Shown piece by piece: positions 25,641-38,325 of a DNA stretch of 64,000 nt. Numbering within the stretch: the stretch's first letter is position 1; every line of letters starts with the position of its first letter. Source of the stretch: Pseudisothecium myosuroides (taxonomy: Eukaryota; Streptophyta; Bryopsida; Hypnales; Lembophyllaceae); the NCBI GenBank assembly GCA_951799445.1, contig OX637296.1, positions 14,260,001-14,324,000 of the forward strand, written 5' to 3'. The notes under the pieces are model-generated. The model ran no database searches and was not told where the DNA came from. It saw only the letters and a list, made by a program, of their open reading frames with translations. A program made the position numbers and the translations under genes.

Positions 25641-26059
25641 GGATATGCCATTTTTCTTGTTGGATTTTCAAAAGTTTTTTTGAATATTTAATTCTATATT
25701 TTTGAAAGGAAATCTATCAATTTAGATTTTTTCAATTTAGCATCAAAAATATTTTTTTTAGTTCTAAAATTAATCCTAGAAAAATGATTTGAATAAATAA
25801 ATAAATAATCTTTTTAAATCACTATGATTAGAACTTAACATTTGCTTATAGAAAGAATTTTCAATTATTGGCTTCAAACTTTACTGAAAAATATTGATTG
25901 GTGTAGTTATTGATTCAAATGTGTTGATATATTAATCTGTAGATCATATTCTACAACTATTGTTTGAAAGTTGTCATCAAATTATTATTCTAAGTTGCAT
26001 TTTATAATACATCTTTAAAATTTTGGAAATTTGGACTACCCCCTCGTCTTTAAAAGGGT
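25640..26059 (-). repeat. Family-C repeat, copy 1 (inverted relative to copy 2)
   Basis: The reverse complement of this stretch aligns with about 30883-31330. Landmarks are AAATTTCCAAAATT, ATTATAAAATGCAACTTA and AATTGAAAATTC in the same order. Its outer end, read from 26063 back, is TTAAACCC, a degraded form of the TTAACCCC end seen at copy 2. It is probably another TTAA-type element with the opposite end lost or not recognisable. Confidence 0.55.
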
Positions 26060-26304
26060 TTAAACCTTATCCATCTTGCATTTTATGAAAGACCAAACAA
26101 AAGTATGAGATTTCGAAGATGCTCAAATTGTACATACAAGAGACATTTATTTTGCATGAGACTTGTATTGTAGATTTGAGTGTATTCTAAAATCTTATAA
26201 ATTTAGTCAACTTTGCTCCAATAATTCTCAGTAGCTTATTTCCTATTTGAAATTTATTTTTTGAAAATCATAGATTGTTATTTTTTTTAAATTATGAACC
26301 TTAA

Positions 26305-26937
26305 CCCCTAAATGCCCAAGGCTTTTTTGAGCTTCTTGAATTTTTTAATTAAACAAAAAGCCAACATTTTTATAAGTTGTATCAATTTTTTTTGAATTGT
26401 TACCGTACAAATTCAACCTAGACATGTTAAAGTTCATAAAGGAAAAGAAAACACAACAATATCAATTATTGATTGAAAGGTTAGAATCTTTGATCATGCT
26501 GGTATTAAAACTAAAAAAAAATTTAAATCCTTTTTTCACAAGTCAAATCTCAAAAGTTGGTCACCAAAAAAAATATGAGTTTGAAGGGCCTAACATGCAT
26601 AACCCCAATCAATTTACATCTTCTCAAAATCTACTCTACAATTTTTTTAAATGAATTTTTAATGTGGTTTTTTCTCCAAGATCTAGTGTATTTAAGGCTC
26701 ATTTTCAAGAGCCCCAATCACTACAAAAAGTCAAGATTACAATGGGTACCCTCGCACAAAATCTTTGAATTAAAAAATCATAATCAATCACTTTCAAAAT
26801 CAAATTATTGATGCTAAAACTAAACTTCAAAAAGAATTTTTTTAAATGAAAACTATTAAAAATAGAAACTTGGTTAGGTTTTATCTAACTTCAAAGTATT
26901 GTCAACATCCAAATTGGATGCCTTGGGCATTTAGGGG
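26305..26937 (+). mobile_element. TTAA-flanked, piggyBac-like MITE (family B, copy 2)
   Basis: The 633-bp element is the best-preserved family-B copy. It is flanked by TTAA at 26301-26304 and 26938-26941. The terminal inverted repeats CCCCTAAATGCCCAAGGC and GCCTTGGGCATTTAGGGG are perfect over 18 bases. It aligns along its whole length with 5922-6565. It is noncoding. Confidence 0.85.
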
Positions 26938-27081
26938 TTAAGTATATAGGCTCAGATTTTTAATTTACTAATTTTATTTGTAAGTGAACCACAACCATAA
27001 ATTTTCCTTTAGTTTCAATAAAATATTGAAAAATCAAGGTCTGTAATAAAGGTAAAATCTTAATCTTTTTATTTGTATATA

Positions 27082-27266
27082 CAGTAGAACCTCTCTAAAT
27101 TGATAGAGTTGGGACAGGACTGACACATTGAGTTAGAGAGGTTATTACATTAGGGAGGGTCATCATGTTCATATGTGGTTCATACTGTTAAGTTAGGATC
27201 GGCAATCAATACTTCTTGACAACGTTTTATTAACTTAGAGGGGATCAACTTAGAGTGGTTCTACTG
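27082..27266 (+). mobile_element. Emigrant/pogo-like MITE
   Basis: A 185-bp element with terminal inverted repeats CAGTAGAACCTCTCTAAATT and, at the other end read inverted, CAGTAGAACCACTCTAAGTT. TA dinucleotides flank it (27080-27081 and 27267-27268). The CAGTAGAACCTCT start is the signature of Emigrant-type MITEs mobilised by pogo-like transposases in plants. A decayed pogo-like transposase gene lies at 46.0-48.8 kb. Confidence 0.8.
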
Positions 27267-28301
27267 TAATACTAAAAAATTATTTCTTGACGTGTTAATT
27301 AGAGGTAATAATCAACTTTATAGCTTGAGACAATAACACCAAATATATTTCAACTGGATCATTTTTCACTACTTTAAAATAGAAATCAACCTAGGTTGAT
27401 CCAAATTTTTATTTATTAGAAAATTTACTGCATATAGAAAGTTGTAATGCTTTGTTGAATGTTTTTATTTCATATAATAAATAAATAAATGTTCATATTA
27501 GAGTGTTTGCACCCTACGGGTTTCAATTTTTTTCATGATGTACCAATGTGCATTAGGGTTCAAAACTTTGGAAATCATACTATTATATGTGGAATAAGAA
27601 ATTAGAGTTAACTATAATTGTTTTGCATGAGCTTTGCACCCAAATTACCAACATTCATTGAAAAAATCTACCCTTGTTTAATTTCTACTTACCAATGTAG
27701 ATTTTAATTTTTTTGAAAATTATCTATATTAATGCACTATGGCAAAATTGGCACACTATAGTATGCAAGCACCCATTACCGTACACTCAAGTCAAATTTG
27801 GCACCTTGGTGCCGAAATATTTTAATTTTCGCATTTAGACACTTTGGCAGCTTGATTTGAATTTTTTGGCTTTTGGCACTTTGCTCTTCCTAATTTTTTG
27901 ATACTCCTCTTTGAATGAACTGATATTTTTTATTTAGGTATAAATTTGTTTCTTCTTCTAAATTTTCTCAAGAATAATTTTTGGATATTCAAAATTGGCA
28001 ACAATGAAATTTTCTCATATTTTCAAAAATAGTTGTACAATTTTTCAATTTTTTGACATGTTCCAAATTTTCCCTAATTATTTACAAAATTGACCTACAC
28101 ATAGGATATGTCATGTTGATAACCTTATAGGTTTGAACTATCCTACCAAAATTCAAGAGGTAGTAGTAGAAATTGAACTTTTGGTGCCTTTTGGTAATGT
28201 TAAATGCTTTCAAATTGATTTCAAAAATATTGTAAGTCTTTTTACAAAAAAAATACCATAATAGAAAATTTCTAAATTTCATATTGAATGTCTTGTATTA
28301 G

Positions 28302-29149
28302 CCTCTATAGTCCAAAGGCCATTTTTCTATCAAAAACCACTCAAAACTGCCAATTCTGTTGCATTCACCCAAGAAAAGAGAAAAAAATGTTTTTTTTAGA
28401 ATCTAACCATAGGATATTGTACTTCACTTGTCTCAAATCATGTGATAAATATTATTTGAAGTTTGACTACATAGATTTGGAAGATATTAGCATTCAAAGT
28501 TGGAAAAAAAAATTGAATGATAGCTTGCAATTTCAGATAATTAACTTTGAAAGTTTAAGAAAAAAAATTCAAAATTAACACACTTGATTTTCATTCTTTA
28601 AAAAATTGTTAAGTAGAAGCAAGTCCAAGATTGAATGAAAAACTAAATCATTAATAGCTTTGAGATGGAATTGAAATTCAATAATTCAATGGTGAGATTG
28701 TTCTAGCAAGCAAACTTAACCTTGCCTAACATTTTTTTTGAAAAATTGTGAAAATTGCATTCAAAATCAATCCCAGAAGTAATTTTTCCAAGAAGATGCT
28801 TAGATTGCCCAAAAAACAAGATTGTCTGTAACTTTCTCATTATTAGTCCAAATAGAATGAATCAAAGCTTCATATGTAGACAAAAATATAATATTTTAGG
28901 AAAAAATTTAAAAAATATATATTTTGACTTTTTGCAATTTTTTGTGTGTTGCCCAACAAGTTTAATTTTAGACTTTTTGTGGTATAACTTTTGCTCACAG
29001 GCACCATGGAAATAATATTATATTTCCACTATGCTAATAAGTTTTCATATCTTATGAAAAAGCTTAAAAGAGTTTCACCAAAAATTGAGGTCATAGGAAC
29101 TTGCCCAAAATCCATTTTGTCCCCCAAGGGGACAATTGGACTTTAAGGG
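28302..29149 (+). mobile_element. Degenerate family-A MITE (copy 3)
   Basis: The body aligns with copies 15548-16469 and 17373-18304 (the start block with CACTCAAAACTGCCA and the end block with TTTTGTCCCCCAAGGGGACAA). The ends read CCTCTATAGTCC and GGACTTTAAGGG and are flanked on both sides by TTAG instead of TTAA. Many substitutions and small gaps mark it as older than copies 1 and 2. Confidence 0.65.
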
Positions 29150-29153
29150 TTAG

Positions 29154-30878
29154 AATGCAAACTTAAAAAAATTGAGGAAGTCTTATATTATAGCAGATAT
29201 AACTTATGTTGTCCAAAATCCTTGATCATTATTATTTAATAGATTAATTACAACTGAAACCCAAGTATCTAATTTCCATTTATATATGTCCTAATTTTAA
29301 ATTCTTAATACAATTTAATGCAATGCCAAAAGATATAATTTATTGTTATAAAATAAAAGCCTATAGTTAATGCAAGAATAATTCCAAAAAATAAACATAT
29401 AGAATAATATGATGTTTTCAATATTTAAAAAATCTATTTAAAAAATCACAATATAAGGTTTTATTCAATGTAAGTGTTGTACGGCCTACCTATCAAGATT
29501 TTTGGATTAAACCCTTTGGGATCTGGGGCAAATTTTATGCAAAAATTGTCAATAATTGACTAATTATAGGGCAATGAAAAAGAGATGAAAAAAAGAAGTT
29601 TTTTGAAATCCCATTGTATGCGTTTGTACTAGACTATTATTGAACTTTGTACCAAAAACTTTAAAAACTTTAACCACTTTGATAGCAAAACTATCATATT
29701 TGAAGTTAGAAGATTATTTTTTCACCATGTATGACAAGTTCAAGATGCATAATTCCTACTGAAGCAGGATTTGAACATCACACATAGTGTATTTTTATGG
29801 TCACATTCTATTTCATGTTAATTATATACTTGCTAAATTTCAAAATATTTTAGAAGATGATTTTTGTTTGTATTGCCCAAAGTTCTCTTCACTACTTGAA
29901 AACTTTGGACAATAAAGGCTTTGATTCAAGTACACTAATCAATAACAAGCAAAATCAAGGATGGAATGATGCACTACTTTTTACCATTATTAATAGCTAG
30001 AGCAACATGAGCCATCTACAACAATTGCCAAACTAATTTTAAAACTTTAGAACACCTAAACTTGAAGACAACTCAATCAAAAACAACAAAATACCTCCAA
30101 TACATAATATTTACAAAAAAAACATTGGAAAACAATCAACCATTACGTGAATTAAACTAAAAACACATAAAACTAAATTCTTCAATTATTAGCTCAAAAT
30201 AGAGACAAAGCCCAATGGTATAGATATTAATTTCAAAAGATTCAAATTTGGATCATCAAATACAAATTCAAGGACTTCCTACAAATATATTCCAACCTAA
30301 AAGAGTGATATTTAGCTAAAACACAAAAATAATTATACCACTAACAAACATTGATGAATATTAATACTTGTTTTGTCTATTGATCTTGGCTACTAATTAT
30401 GGTTACTAATCATAGTTACCAGTTATGTTTATTGATTGGATTATTGGTCAACATAGAGTCTATCTCCAAAAGAAGAAGCCAAGGTAGCATAGTTTTAATT
30501 CTGCCCTAGAAGCATGACTAGTTGAATTATTTTCAATAGACCAATTATTTACACTCATCTTTGACCAAAGTTGTTATTAATATTATTGATTCAAGTGCGT
30601 GATTGGAAAAGAAACATAATTTTGCAAATAGGATACATATCCGCACATTATACCAAAATTTCAAAAGGATCCATTCAAACTTGATTTGTATAAACCTACC
30701 TAAATTTCCAATTGGTCGTTCAACCTAGCATTCAACAACCACTGAGTCTTTTATATATCAATGACATCCCTGATGTTGACAATTTTAGAATAAAATTTGT
30801 TGCAATCGATTTGCAATTGTAAAATTTTAAATATAATTAACTTCTAATAAATTGATTATTTAAACTTGTAAAGCTCAT
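29154..30878. other. Very AT-rich spacer, nothing recognised
   Basis: No frame above 60 codons and no repeat partner were found. A TTAAACCCTTTGGG motif near 29505 resembles an element end, but I could find no partner. Confidence 0.3.
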
Positions 30879-30882
30879 TTAA

Positions 30883-31330
30883 CCCCTAAAGGACCAAGGA
30901 GGGGTCTAGATTTCCAAAATTGTAAAGATCTATTATAAAATGCAACTTAAAATAATATTTTAATGATGATTCTCAAAAAATAGTTATAAAGTATGATTTA
31001 TAGATCACATCCATATGGTTGGATCAATAATTACACAAACCAATATTTTACAATAAAATTTGAAAGCAAAAATTGAAAATTCCTTCTAAAATCAATTGTA
31101 GATTGAATATTTATGATTCTTACAAAAAAAATTCTATAAGTTCAAAATGTTAGGTTCTAGACCCAGTGATTTTTAAAGATTTTTATTTTATTTTTTGATT
31201 CAAGTCATTTTTGAAGGGTCATTTTTTGAACTAAAAAAGTTACTTTTTGAGGCTAAACCTCCCTATACCCTTTGAATTATAGAATATTTGCAAAATCAAA
31301 TCTTTATAATCTGAACTGTACAAATGTTAA
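30883..31330 (+). repeat. Family-C repeat, copy 2, with a TTAA-type end
   Basis: It starts with TTAA (30879-30882) and CCCCTAAAGGACCAAGG, the end sequence of family A, but the interior is different and matches 25640-26059 in inverse orientation. No matching right terminus is visible before 31560. It may be a third TTAA-type family that shares only the tip with family A. Confidence 0.5.
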
Positions 31331-31561
31331 AGAACTAATACAAAAATCTTTTAAAAAACTGATGGATGAAAAAACGCATTTTGGTGAGTTCGGGACGTGT
31401 TTCCATTCATTCGTTGTTCAAAATCTACAATCATGGTGACTTTTTAAAAAACATCAAACATGTTTTTGATTTGACATTAATTTTCTATTTATCAAATATT
31501 ACTAAAAGAATTGCAATAATTTTTTTTAATAAACTTGTGTTTTTTATGGAAATACAATAAG

Positions 31562-32890
31562 GCATGATTGCATGCAATCTAGTCACATTGAAATAAGGTA
31601 GCAACACCTAATTGTGACCCGCCTTTCTATAGCCCCCCTCCTTAGATTCTTACTTAAAATGTACAGCCTCTATTCATAAGACCCTAAAGTCTCATCTAGG
31701 CACACCTATTTTCAACACCTTGAAAATTCATAGTTTATTTATAAGGTGTCCAAAAAATACGTTTAGAGAATCTAAAATCCACTTTTGACTCCTAATAAAA
31801 TTTTACAAATAAAATTCAATATAGTAATAGGAACCATGTTGAATTACTTATTTGGACGTATATAGGTGTAGTTATGTTATATTGTGCCTAGCTATCAATG
31901 TTGGAATTTCATGCCAAAAGAATGATTATGGTTAGAAAAAATGGTTTGGTAGTTGTTTTTAGAATTTATAATAATCTCAATTATTTTTTCAAGAATTTGA
32001 TGCCTTCATTATAGGAACGTTAAGATGATGGCAATACATTATTATCAGATTTGCATATGACCCATTTTAAAATTTGCGTGAGGCTCATTTTTGGATAGTT
32101 CAGCATTTGCAACATTAGTTTATTTATTTCCCAGACTCTCAGTGTTCAAAAAACCAACTTTTGTTTTTTTATTTAACTTTTACCGACCCTAACATCTACA
32201 CTAAATAGTGAAATTAGGTTACTCCACACTAATTTCTCAACATTCTACACGATATCAATGTGTACAATTACTTTAGAAGCATGCAATAAAGTAAGAATTA
32301 TGTGTATGGCATGGGTTGGTGCACTGATTTGTGGCTTGGGATTAGAGATTGGCATGTGCCTCCACTCGGACAAGCATTAGTCATGACGTAACTTCTCTAG
32401 GGTAAGGCAACATAATTGTTAAAGCAACCCAATTTCACTATCCAGTGTAGGTACGATAGTCTTTCTAACTTGAGGTTTACATGCCACCTTTTAAAAAACA
32501 AAAAACTAGGGGCCAGAAGAAGGATGACGTTTGGTGACTCTAAAAGTATAATATCATCCAGCTATCTTGGCTTGACTGTTGTTCCTTGGTTTCTTTTTAA
32601 TGCAGTGGGTCTCCCATTTGTTAAAATAAATATATATATAATATCATATCCAATGTGCACTCATATAATTTATCTTCAAAGACAACGGTAAAACCTATTT
32701 TTCATTGATATCCAATGTGGCCGGTTGTCATAATTTTTTTGCCTTTGAAATTCTGTGCACTGTCCAATTTCTGCACTAGAAAGGTAAAAATAAAACTTCT
32801 CAGAAAACCATTTCAGAACAGGCATCAGTACTTCTGGTTTTCTGACTCAGAAATGTTGAAAATGTTGAATTTGTTGGAAACGTTGTAATG
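31562..32890 (+). repeat. Tandem segmental duplication, unit 1
   Basis: This unit and 32893-34880 are direct repeats: both begin with TGCATGCAATCTAGTCACATTG and continue through CACCTAATTGTGACCC, CTCATCTAG.CACACC, ACTAGGGGCCA, CCAATGTGGCCGGTTG and TCTGGTTTTCTGACTC. Unit 1 carries the 249-bp family-E insertion at 32199-32447 that unit 2 lacks. No gene is visible; the 91-aa frame at 32416-32691 has no domain. Confidence 0.65.
32199..32447 (+). mobile_element. Mariner-like MITE (family E, copy 2)
   Basis: The terminal inverted repeats CACTAAATAGTGAAATTAGG and CCAATTTCACTATCCAGTG flank a 249-bp noncoding body, bounded by TA (32197-32198 and 32448-32449). The duplicated host segment at 33520-33540 has the same flanks with one TA (33531-33532) and no element, an internal empty-site control. 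The site where copy 1 carries a piggyBac-like insert is here a single TTAA. Confidence 0.8.
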
Positions 32891-32892
32891 TA

Positions 32893-34880
32893 AAGCATAT
32901 TGCATGCAATCTAGTCACATTGAGGTAAGATACTGCAACACCTAATTGTGACCCCTCTCTAAAGGCTACCAGTCCCTACAAATTATTGTCTAAATTGTGC
33001 AACCGCTATTCATGAGAACCTAAGGTCTCATCTAGACACACCTATTTTCAATATTTTGAAAATTCATAGATTATCTATACAATGTCTAAAAAATGCATAA
33101 TACGAGAATTGTAGGATCCCTGTTTGACTACCAATGGGACCATGCCTACAAAAAAAAATCCAATATGATAATAGAAACCATAATGAATTGTTGATTTGGA
33201 CACATTTAGGTGTAGTTACATAATATTGTACCCAACTATCAAGGTTGTCATTTCAAGCTGAATAATTGATTAAAGTTGGGAAAAATACTTTGGTAGTCAT
33301 ATTTAGAATTTATAGAGATATCAATTTTTAAAATCATTTTTTTAAGAATTCGATGCCTTCATTATAGGAACATTAAGAGCACGGCTAATATATTATACTG
33401 AGATTTGCATGTGTCTCATTTTTTAATGATTAGGCATTTGCAGCATTTGTTTATTTGTTTCCCGAATCTCTTTTAAGGTAATTTTTCAAAAAAGTTTATT
33501 TTTTATTTTATTTTTACCAACCCTAACATCTAGGTATGGTAGGCTTTCTAACTTGAGGTTTAGGTCCTACCCTTCCAAAAACAAAAAACTAGGGGCCAAA
33601 GGAAGGATGACATTTTGTGACATAGATTATTGTGAGAATTTAATATCATACCCAATGTACATTTACTATATATATATATTCTCATACTCAAGTAAAACCT
33701 CTCCTTTCATTGATAAGTTAGGAATGCCTAAATGTAACATGATTTGTTTATTGACCCCGAAAAAAAGCCCTAAAATAAGGTGGAGGTGGAGGCAAAGTGG
33801 ACAGGCTTGGTTACTTGAATCTGTCACAATCACAGGGGTAGTTTTTTTTGTTGGAAATGTGGCGGTTTAAAGATCTACAACTACGGGAGAAGTTGTGGCA
33901 CAATGGCGACATTTTGTCAGAATTCTTGTTGGAACTACCTGCCTACATTATTGTGACAAAGTGGTGACGTCATAAGTTGTGGATGTCAACTTTTGTGAAC
34001 TAATCTTTGAACACAAGGTTGGTGACCGTGGAAATCATCCATTTTGGCAGGGTATGACATCATCTACTTTGAAGAAAAACAAAACTGCTCACTGTAGGTC
34101 AAACTATTGTTCATGATCTCACCTTTTCACACAAAATTCCAAGGATGAATAGTTGCACTTCTATCCTACATAGAAGAATTCTTTGTCATTCATTGACTAG
34201 AAAATGGCCGCGACGTTGTCTATGGATTAAAAATATTTTTTTCTTCAATCTCGAGTGTATGATATAGCTTCTTGAATGTACACTTCACTACTGTCCATAG
34301 TAGGTGGATCTACACAGTTGTTTTCAACAATTCCTAATTTATTCATAAAAATTCAGAAAATTACGAAACCAATTTTGTTGGCATTGGCTTCCGTCATTTC
34401 TTAACAAGCACTAGCCGTTTTCTACGCAGACCTCAAGATCACCATTGCTCTAATAAGTGTTACTTTTAGGTACTTCTACCTTATCCAATGTGGCCGGTTG
34501 TCATGATCCGAGTGTTCATGTCTCTGAACTCAAAATTGATTATTTTCCATTTGTTCAAAAAAAAAGAAAAAACTCAAAATTGATGCCCACGTGGCCGGTT
34601 GAAAAGAAATTTGAGTGCCTGATGCCTAATAATAAGTTAAAGCAATATTAGAATTAATTTCACTAGAGAGGATGGCCGGTTGCTTGTAAACTTCTGACTT
34701 TCTGAGGAGTTCTTGCCTTTGAAATTTTGGGCACTGTCCAATTTCTTCACTAAAAAAATTGGAAAATTTTTAAAAAATTCACAGGCAATCATTTCTGAAC
34801 AGACATTTCTGTACTACTCCTGGTTTTCTGACTCAAAATCGTTGAAAATGTTTGAAAATGTTGAAATTGTTGAAATGTTG
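32893..34880 (+). repeat. Tandem segmental duplication, unit 2
   Basis: It matches unit 1 (31562-32890) from TGCATGCAATCTAG onward but is longer, because extra sequence separates the middle from the terminal block. The terminal block (GCACTGTCCAATTTCT to GAAATTGTTG) is at about 34709-34880. The motif GGCCGGTTG occurs at about 34493, 34594 and 34674 in this unit and at about 32718 in unit 1. No gene is visible. Confidence 0.6.
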
Positions 34881-35087
34881 AAAATGCGGATGGGTTCGTG
34901 ACTTCGTGACTCTGCAGCATAAAATCAATCAAAGGGTTCTGAGCCATTGGTTGACTCTATGAACGGCTGACATATTAGTGACTGACATCTTCTACAGTGA
35001 AGAATTTCAACAATTTCTTGGGTGGTTTCCTTCCGAGGGCGCCGCTTCCCATGGTCACATTCAACAAAGAGGTTCGACGGTTCGACC

Positions 35088-35372
35088 CAGGGTTTTTTTT
35101 TTTGTTTTTGGAGCAGTGCTGAAGTGGCATCATACGAGAAAATAATGTAGCCAAATATTTTAGTATTCATCTATATTTTGGATAGAACTATCTTTTCATC
35201 CACATATTTGGATGATTTTCATTTAAAATTGACAATTTCATCCAAATTTTACAAAAAATTGGAGCAATTTGGCATCATCATCCAATTTTTTGTAAAATTT
35301 TTCCTATAGGCTTGGTGAAGCCTTTTTTTTTTTGAGGCATTTGGGCCTCATAAGGCCCAAAAAAAAACACTG
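35088..35372 (+). mobile_element. hAT-like MITE (family G, copy 2)
   Basis: A 285-bp element beginning CAGGGTTTTTTTTTTTT and ending AAAAAAAAACACTG. It is bounded by a perfect 8-bp target duplication GTTCGACC (35080-35087 and 35373-35380). The CAGxG tip and 8-bp duplication are hAT hallmarks. The interior is related to 14473-14770 and 50426-50696. Confidence 0.8.
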
Positions 35373-35554
35373 GTTCGACCGGTAGTTTGGTCTTGGAATA
35401 AACTAGTCCTTATCTTATAATTCCTGCAAAGACGAGTTCGGTCACTCTACAAAAATCATTTTTTTTGGTACAATGGGAATCATCTATTGAAAAATTGAAA
35501 AAAAATAAAAAATAAAAAATTGTTGGAGGTCAAACTCCTCCTCCTTGGAATACT

Positions 35555-35758
35555 AAGGTACAGACACCCGAAAGCGTCCCTGGATCCAATGGCGTTCTTT
35601 TCTGGAAAGGGGAGTCATTTTAGAACTTAAATGTAGACATACCAAACATAGTTTATTATTTGTTGACTGAAATCATAAGCCATGCATGGCCCACCTAGAT
35701 TTGCGTTCTAGAATTACTCCCCTTCCTAGAAAAGAACACCATTGGGTACCTCTACCTT
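35555..35758. mobile_element. Foldback/TIR element, unclassified
   Basis: About 50-base inverted arms: CAATGGCGTTCTTTTCTGGA..GGGGAGTCATTTTAGAAC on the left pairs with its near reverse complement ending AAGAACACCATTGGGTACC on the right. The outer tips are AAGGTA and TACCTT. The left arm has an extra stretch of about 18 bases. About 75 bases of unrelated sequence lie between the arms. No clear target duplication was found. Confidence 0.6.
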
Positions 35759-35761
35759 ATG

Positions 35762-37723
35762 CAAGGTCTCCCTTCTTTTTTTTATGAAATTCCAAGGATA
35801 TATATATTTTGTCTTACATAGTAGAAGGATTGTTTGGCATCCATCAAACCACTCTTGGTTTGTAGCATCGTTACAAGGTTAAATCTGAAAGGACCAACCT
35901 ATGACCACTTTTTTCAAACTTCAAACTTTCTTTTTCTATGCTCGCATTTTGCAACTGCCAATATATATGATTGAATTATTTGTTTTTTTAATTTTTCAAT
36001 TACAAATGTAATTACATGTATTGTGTGAGTCATAAAAAATCTCAAATTCTTTTGTGAAAATTCTTTTGAAGTTATTTTAGATTTTAGATTAATAAGTAGA
36101 AAAAAATTGTATTGAATACAATATATGCTCAAAAGATCTAAAATTTTCTCCATAGGTGTATATAATTTTTTGAAGTATTATGGTGAAAAAAAATTTACCA
36201 TGTTGTTATAAAATTTGAAAATTAATAGTCAAAGTTGTTGTAAGAGATTCAAAATTGTAATGAAATATTGAATTTTAGGAATTTTAAAATTTTAAAATTG
36301 GAGTAGGAACTTGAATTGATCATCTTCATTTCATAAGTTGGTTTCAAATTTTTTAAAAGATCATTTTTATAATTCAAATTCACATCAAGAGCAAGGACCT
36401 AGACGATATCAAAATACACAATTGTATAGTGATTCCTAGATCAATGTATTTTCTGCTTAGAATTTTTTTCCAAATTTGATAGATTGGAGCAAATAGATTT
36501 ATATATCCCTCCAAATATTCTTCAATACACTGAGGACATTGAAGGGATTAAAGAACAATAGAAAGAATTGTATTGTGGATCAAACATCTTCCTATGTAGA
36601 AAAGTAAAAAATACTACAATGAGACAATATTCAACATCTTTCTCAAAATATATAATCAAGCACCTTTCACAAAAAGAATGGAATGAAAAATGAGCTTTTT
36701 CATCCTACAAGCCCCTACAAAGTCATCTATTAATTGATAATTAGTTTTTGCAGCATCATAGAGTTCAGATAACTACAATTTATATACTTCAAATAAGCAT
36801 TTGATTATGGTTCTTTTCCAATATTAAGTTGTCTAATTTTTTGGCAGATCTTGCTAGCAGTTAGAAGGAAATTTGAGATTCTCTAAGCGTGCATTGTTTC
36901 CATACAATATGTACAAACTATAAAATTTTAAAGTGTTGAAAATAGGTAATGCAAGATCAATCCAAGAATCTCATGTTTAGAAGGCTAATTTTTAGGTAAG
37001 AATCTAAATAGGGTAGTTTTTGTAAACAATAGGTCTCAATTTGGTACATTTATCTTAGTCAAGTAAAGTTAAAGTTGAATGAAAGTGAGATGAAAGTGAC
37101 ATGATATAGTATGAAAATAGTTTAAATTAAATTATGCTACTTCAATCTAAAATATATTCCATAGTAAATTACAAAATTTGTACGCTTCACAAATTTGCAT
37201 AATTTCAAATATTAGTGTGAGCTAGTTCTACTGCTTAGGGAACACTAATTGAAATAAAATAACTTGAGTTTTTTTTACTGCATTAATTTATAATATTAGC
37301 TTGGGGTGGAAACTCCCTTAGGTGATAAATTTGTATTTCTTAGTAAACTTAAAGTATTATGATTTCTTCTTTTTATTGAGATCAGGATAAAAGATTTCAA
37401 GAGCTTTAAAAGACATGTAACTTACCTAAGTATGATAATTATATCATTCAAAAAATTAATTGATAATTCTATGATAAAAAAAATTATTTGTATAGGGAGG
37501 AAAGGGGAAAACCATCCAATTTTTACAAATTATTACATAGTTGACTAGTCATTGATCTCCACACTACCAATGACATCCAACTATGCAAATTTAAATGCAC
37601 AACTGGAAATTTTGTGGTGTGAAAATTACTGTGCAATGTTACAAATGTTCAACACTTTTTTGTGAAAATTACAAATATTAAACCTATAATTATTTAGTTT
37701 TAGAAAAAAATATACCCATATCC
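35762..37723. other. AT-rich spacer, nothing recognised
   Basis: No supported frame, repeat or structured element. The minus-strand 79-aa frame at 35914-36153 is of simple AT-rich composition and is not considered a gene. Confidence 0.3.
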
Positions 37724-37727
37724 TTAA

Positions 37728-38325
37728 TTTCTAAATTCCAAGGCCATTTTTTCATCAAAAAACACTCTAAACTATCATTTTCAATACAAGGAATAAAATT
37801 ACTAAACATCTGATTTTTTGCATATCCAACCTTAGAATCTTCTAGTAGACTTATATGAAAATGTATCGAATTTTTTTTAGAAATTTTGACCAAGTGGATT
37901 GCAAGGTATTTGCATTTAAAGTGAAGATTTTTTTTGCTCCTAGCTACATTAGGTTACAAGATCTTGAAACCTCATAAGTTCAAATTTTTGCACTCCAAAT
38001 TTTAAATTAAAGAAAAATTTATATTGAAAATTGAGTTGAAAATTAATAACAATTTTTTTTTAAAAAACAACTTGGTTTTCATTCTTCAAAAAATTATTAA
38101 GTAGAATTCAGTACTAGATTGTAGGAAAAACTAAATTGATTATAGTTTTAAGATGGACTTAAAGCACACTAATCCCATTGGTAAAATTTTTTTGACAATC
38201 AAGCAAAACCATGTGCAACTTTTTGTTCAAAAAAATTGTGAAAATTGAATCCAAAAATAGATTCAATACATTATTTTTCCAAGAAGATGCTATGATTGCA
38301 CGCAAAAGCAAGATGCTCCATAACT
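37728..38325 (+). mobile_element. Truncated family-A MITE (copy 4)
   Basis: It begins after TTAA (37724-37727) with TTTCTAAATTCCAAGGCC, a decayed family-A end, followed by CAAAAAACACTCTAAACT. The alignment to copy 1 runs to the block AAGAAGATGCTATGATTGC near 38290-38325 and then stops, so about the last third is missing. Confidence 0.5.

Noticed and set aside
35071..35090. GGTTCGACC next to a second GGTTCGAC looked like the T-loop of a tRNA gene.
   Set aside because: No acceptor or anticodon stems can be drawn around it; the repeat is the 8-bp target duplication of the hAT-like MITE plus a neighbouring chance copy.
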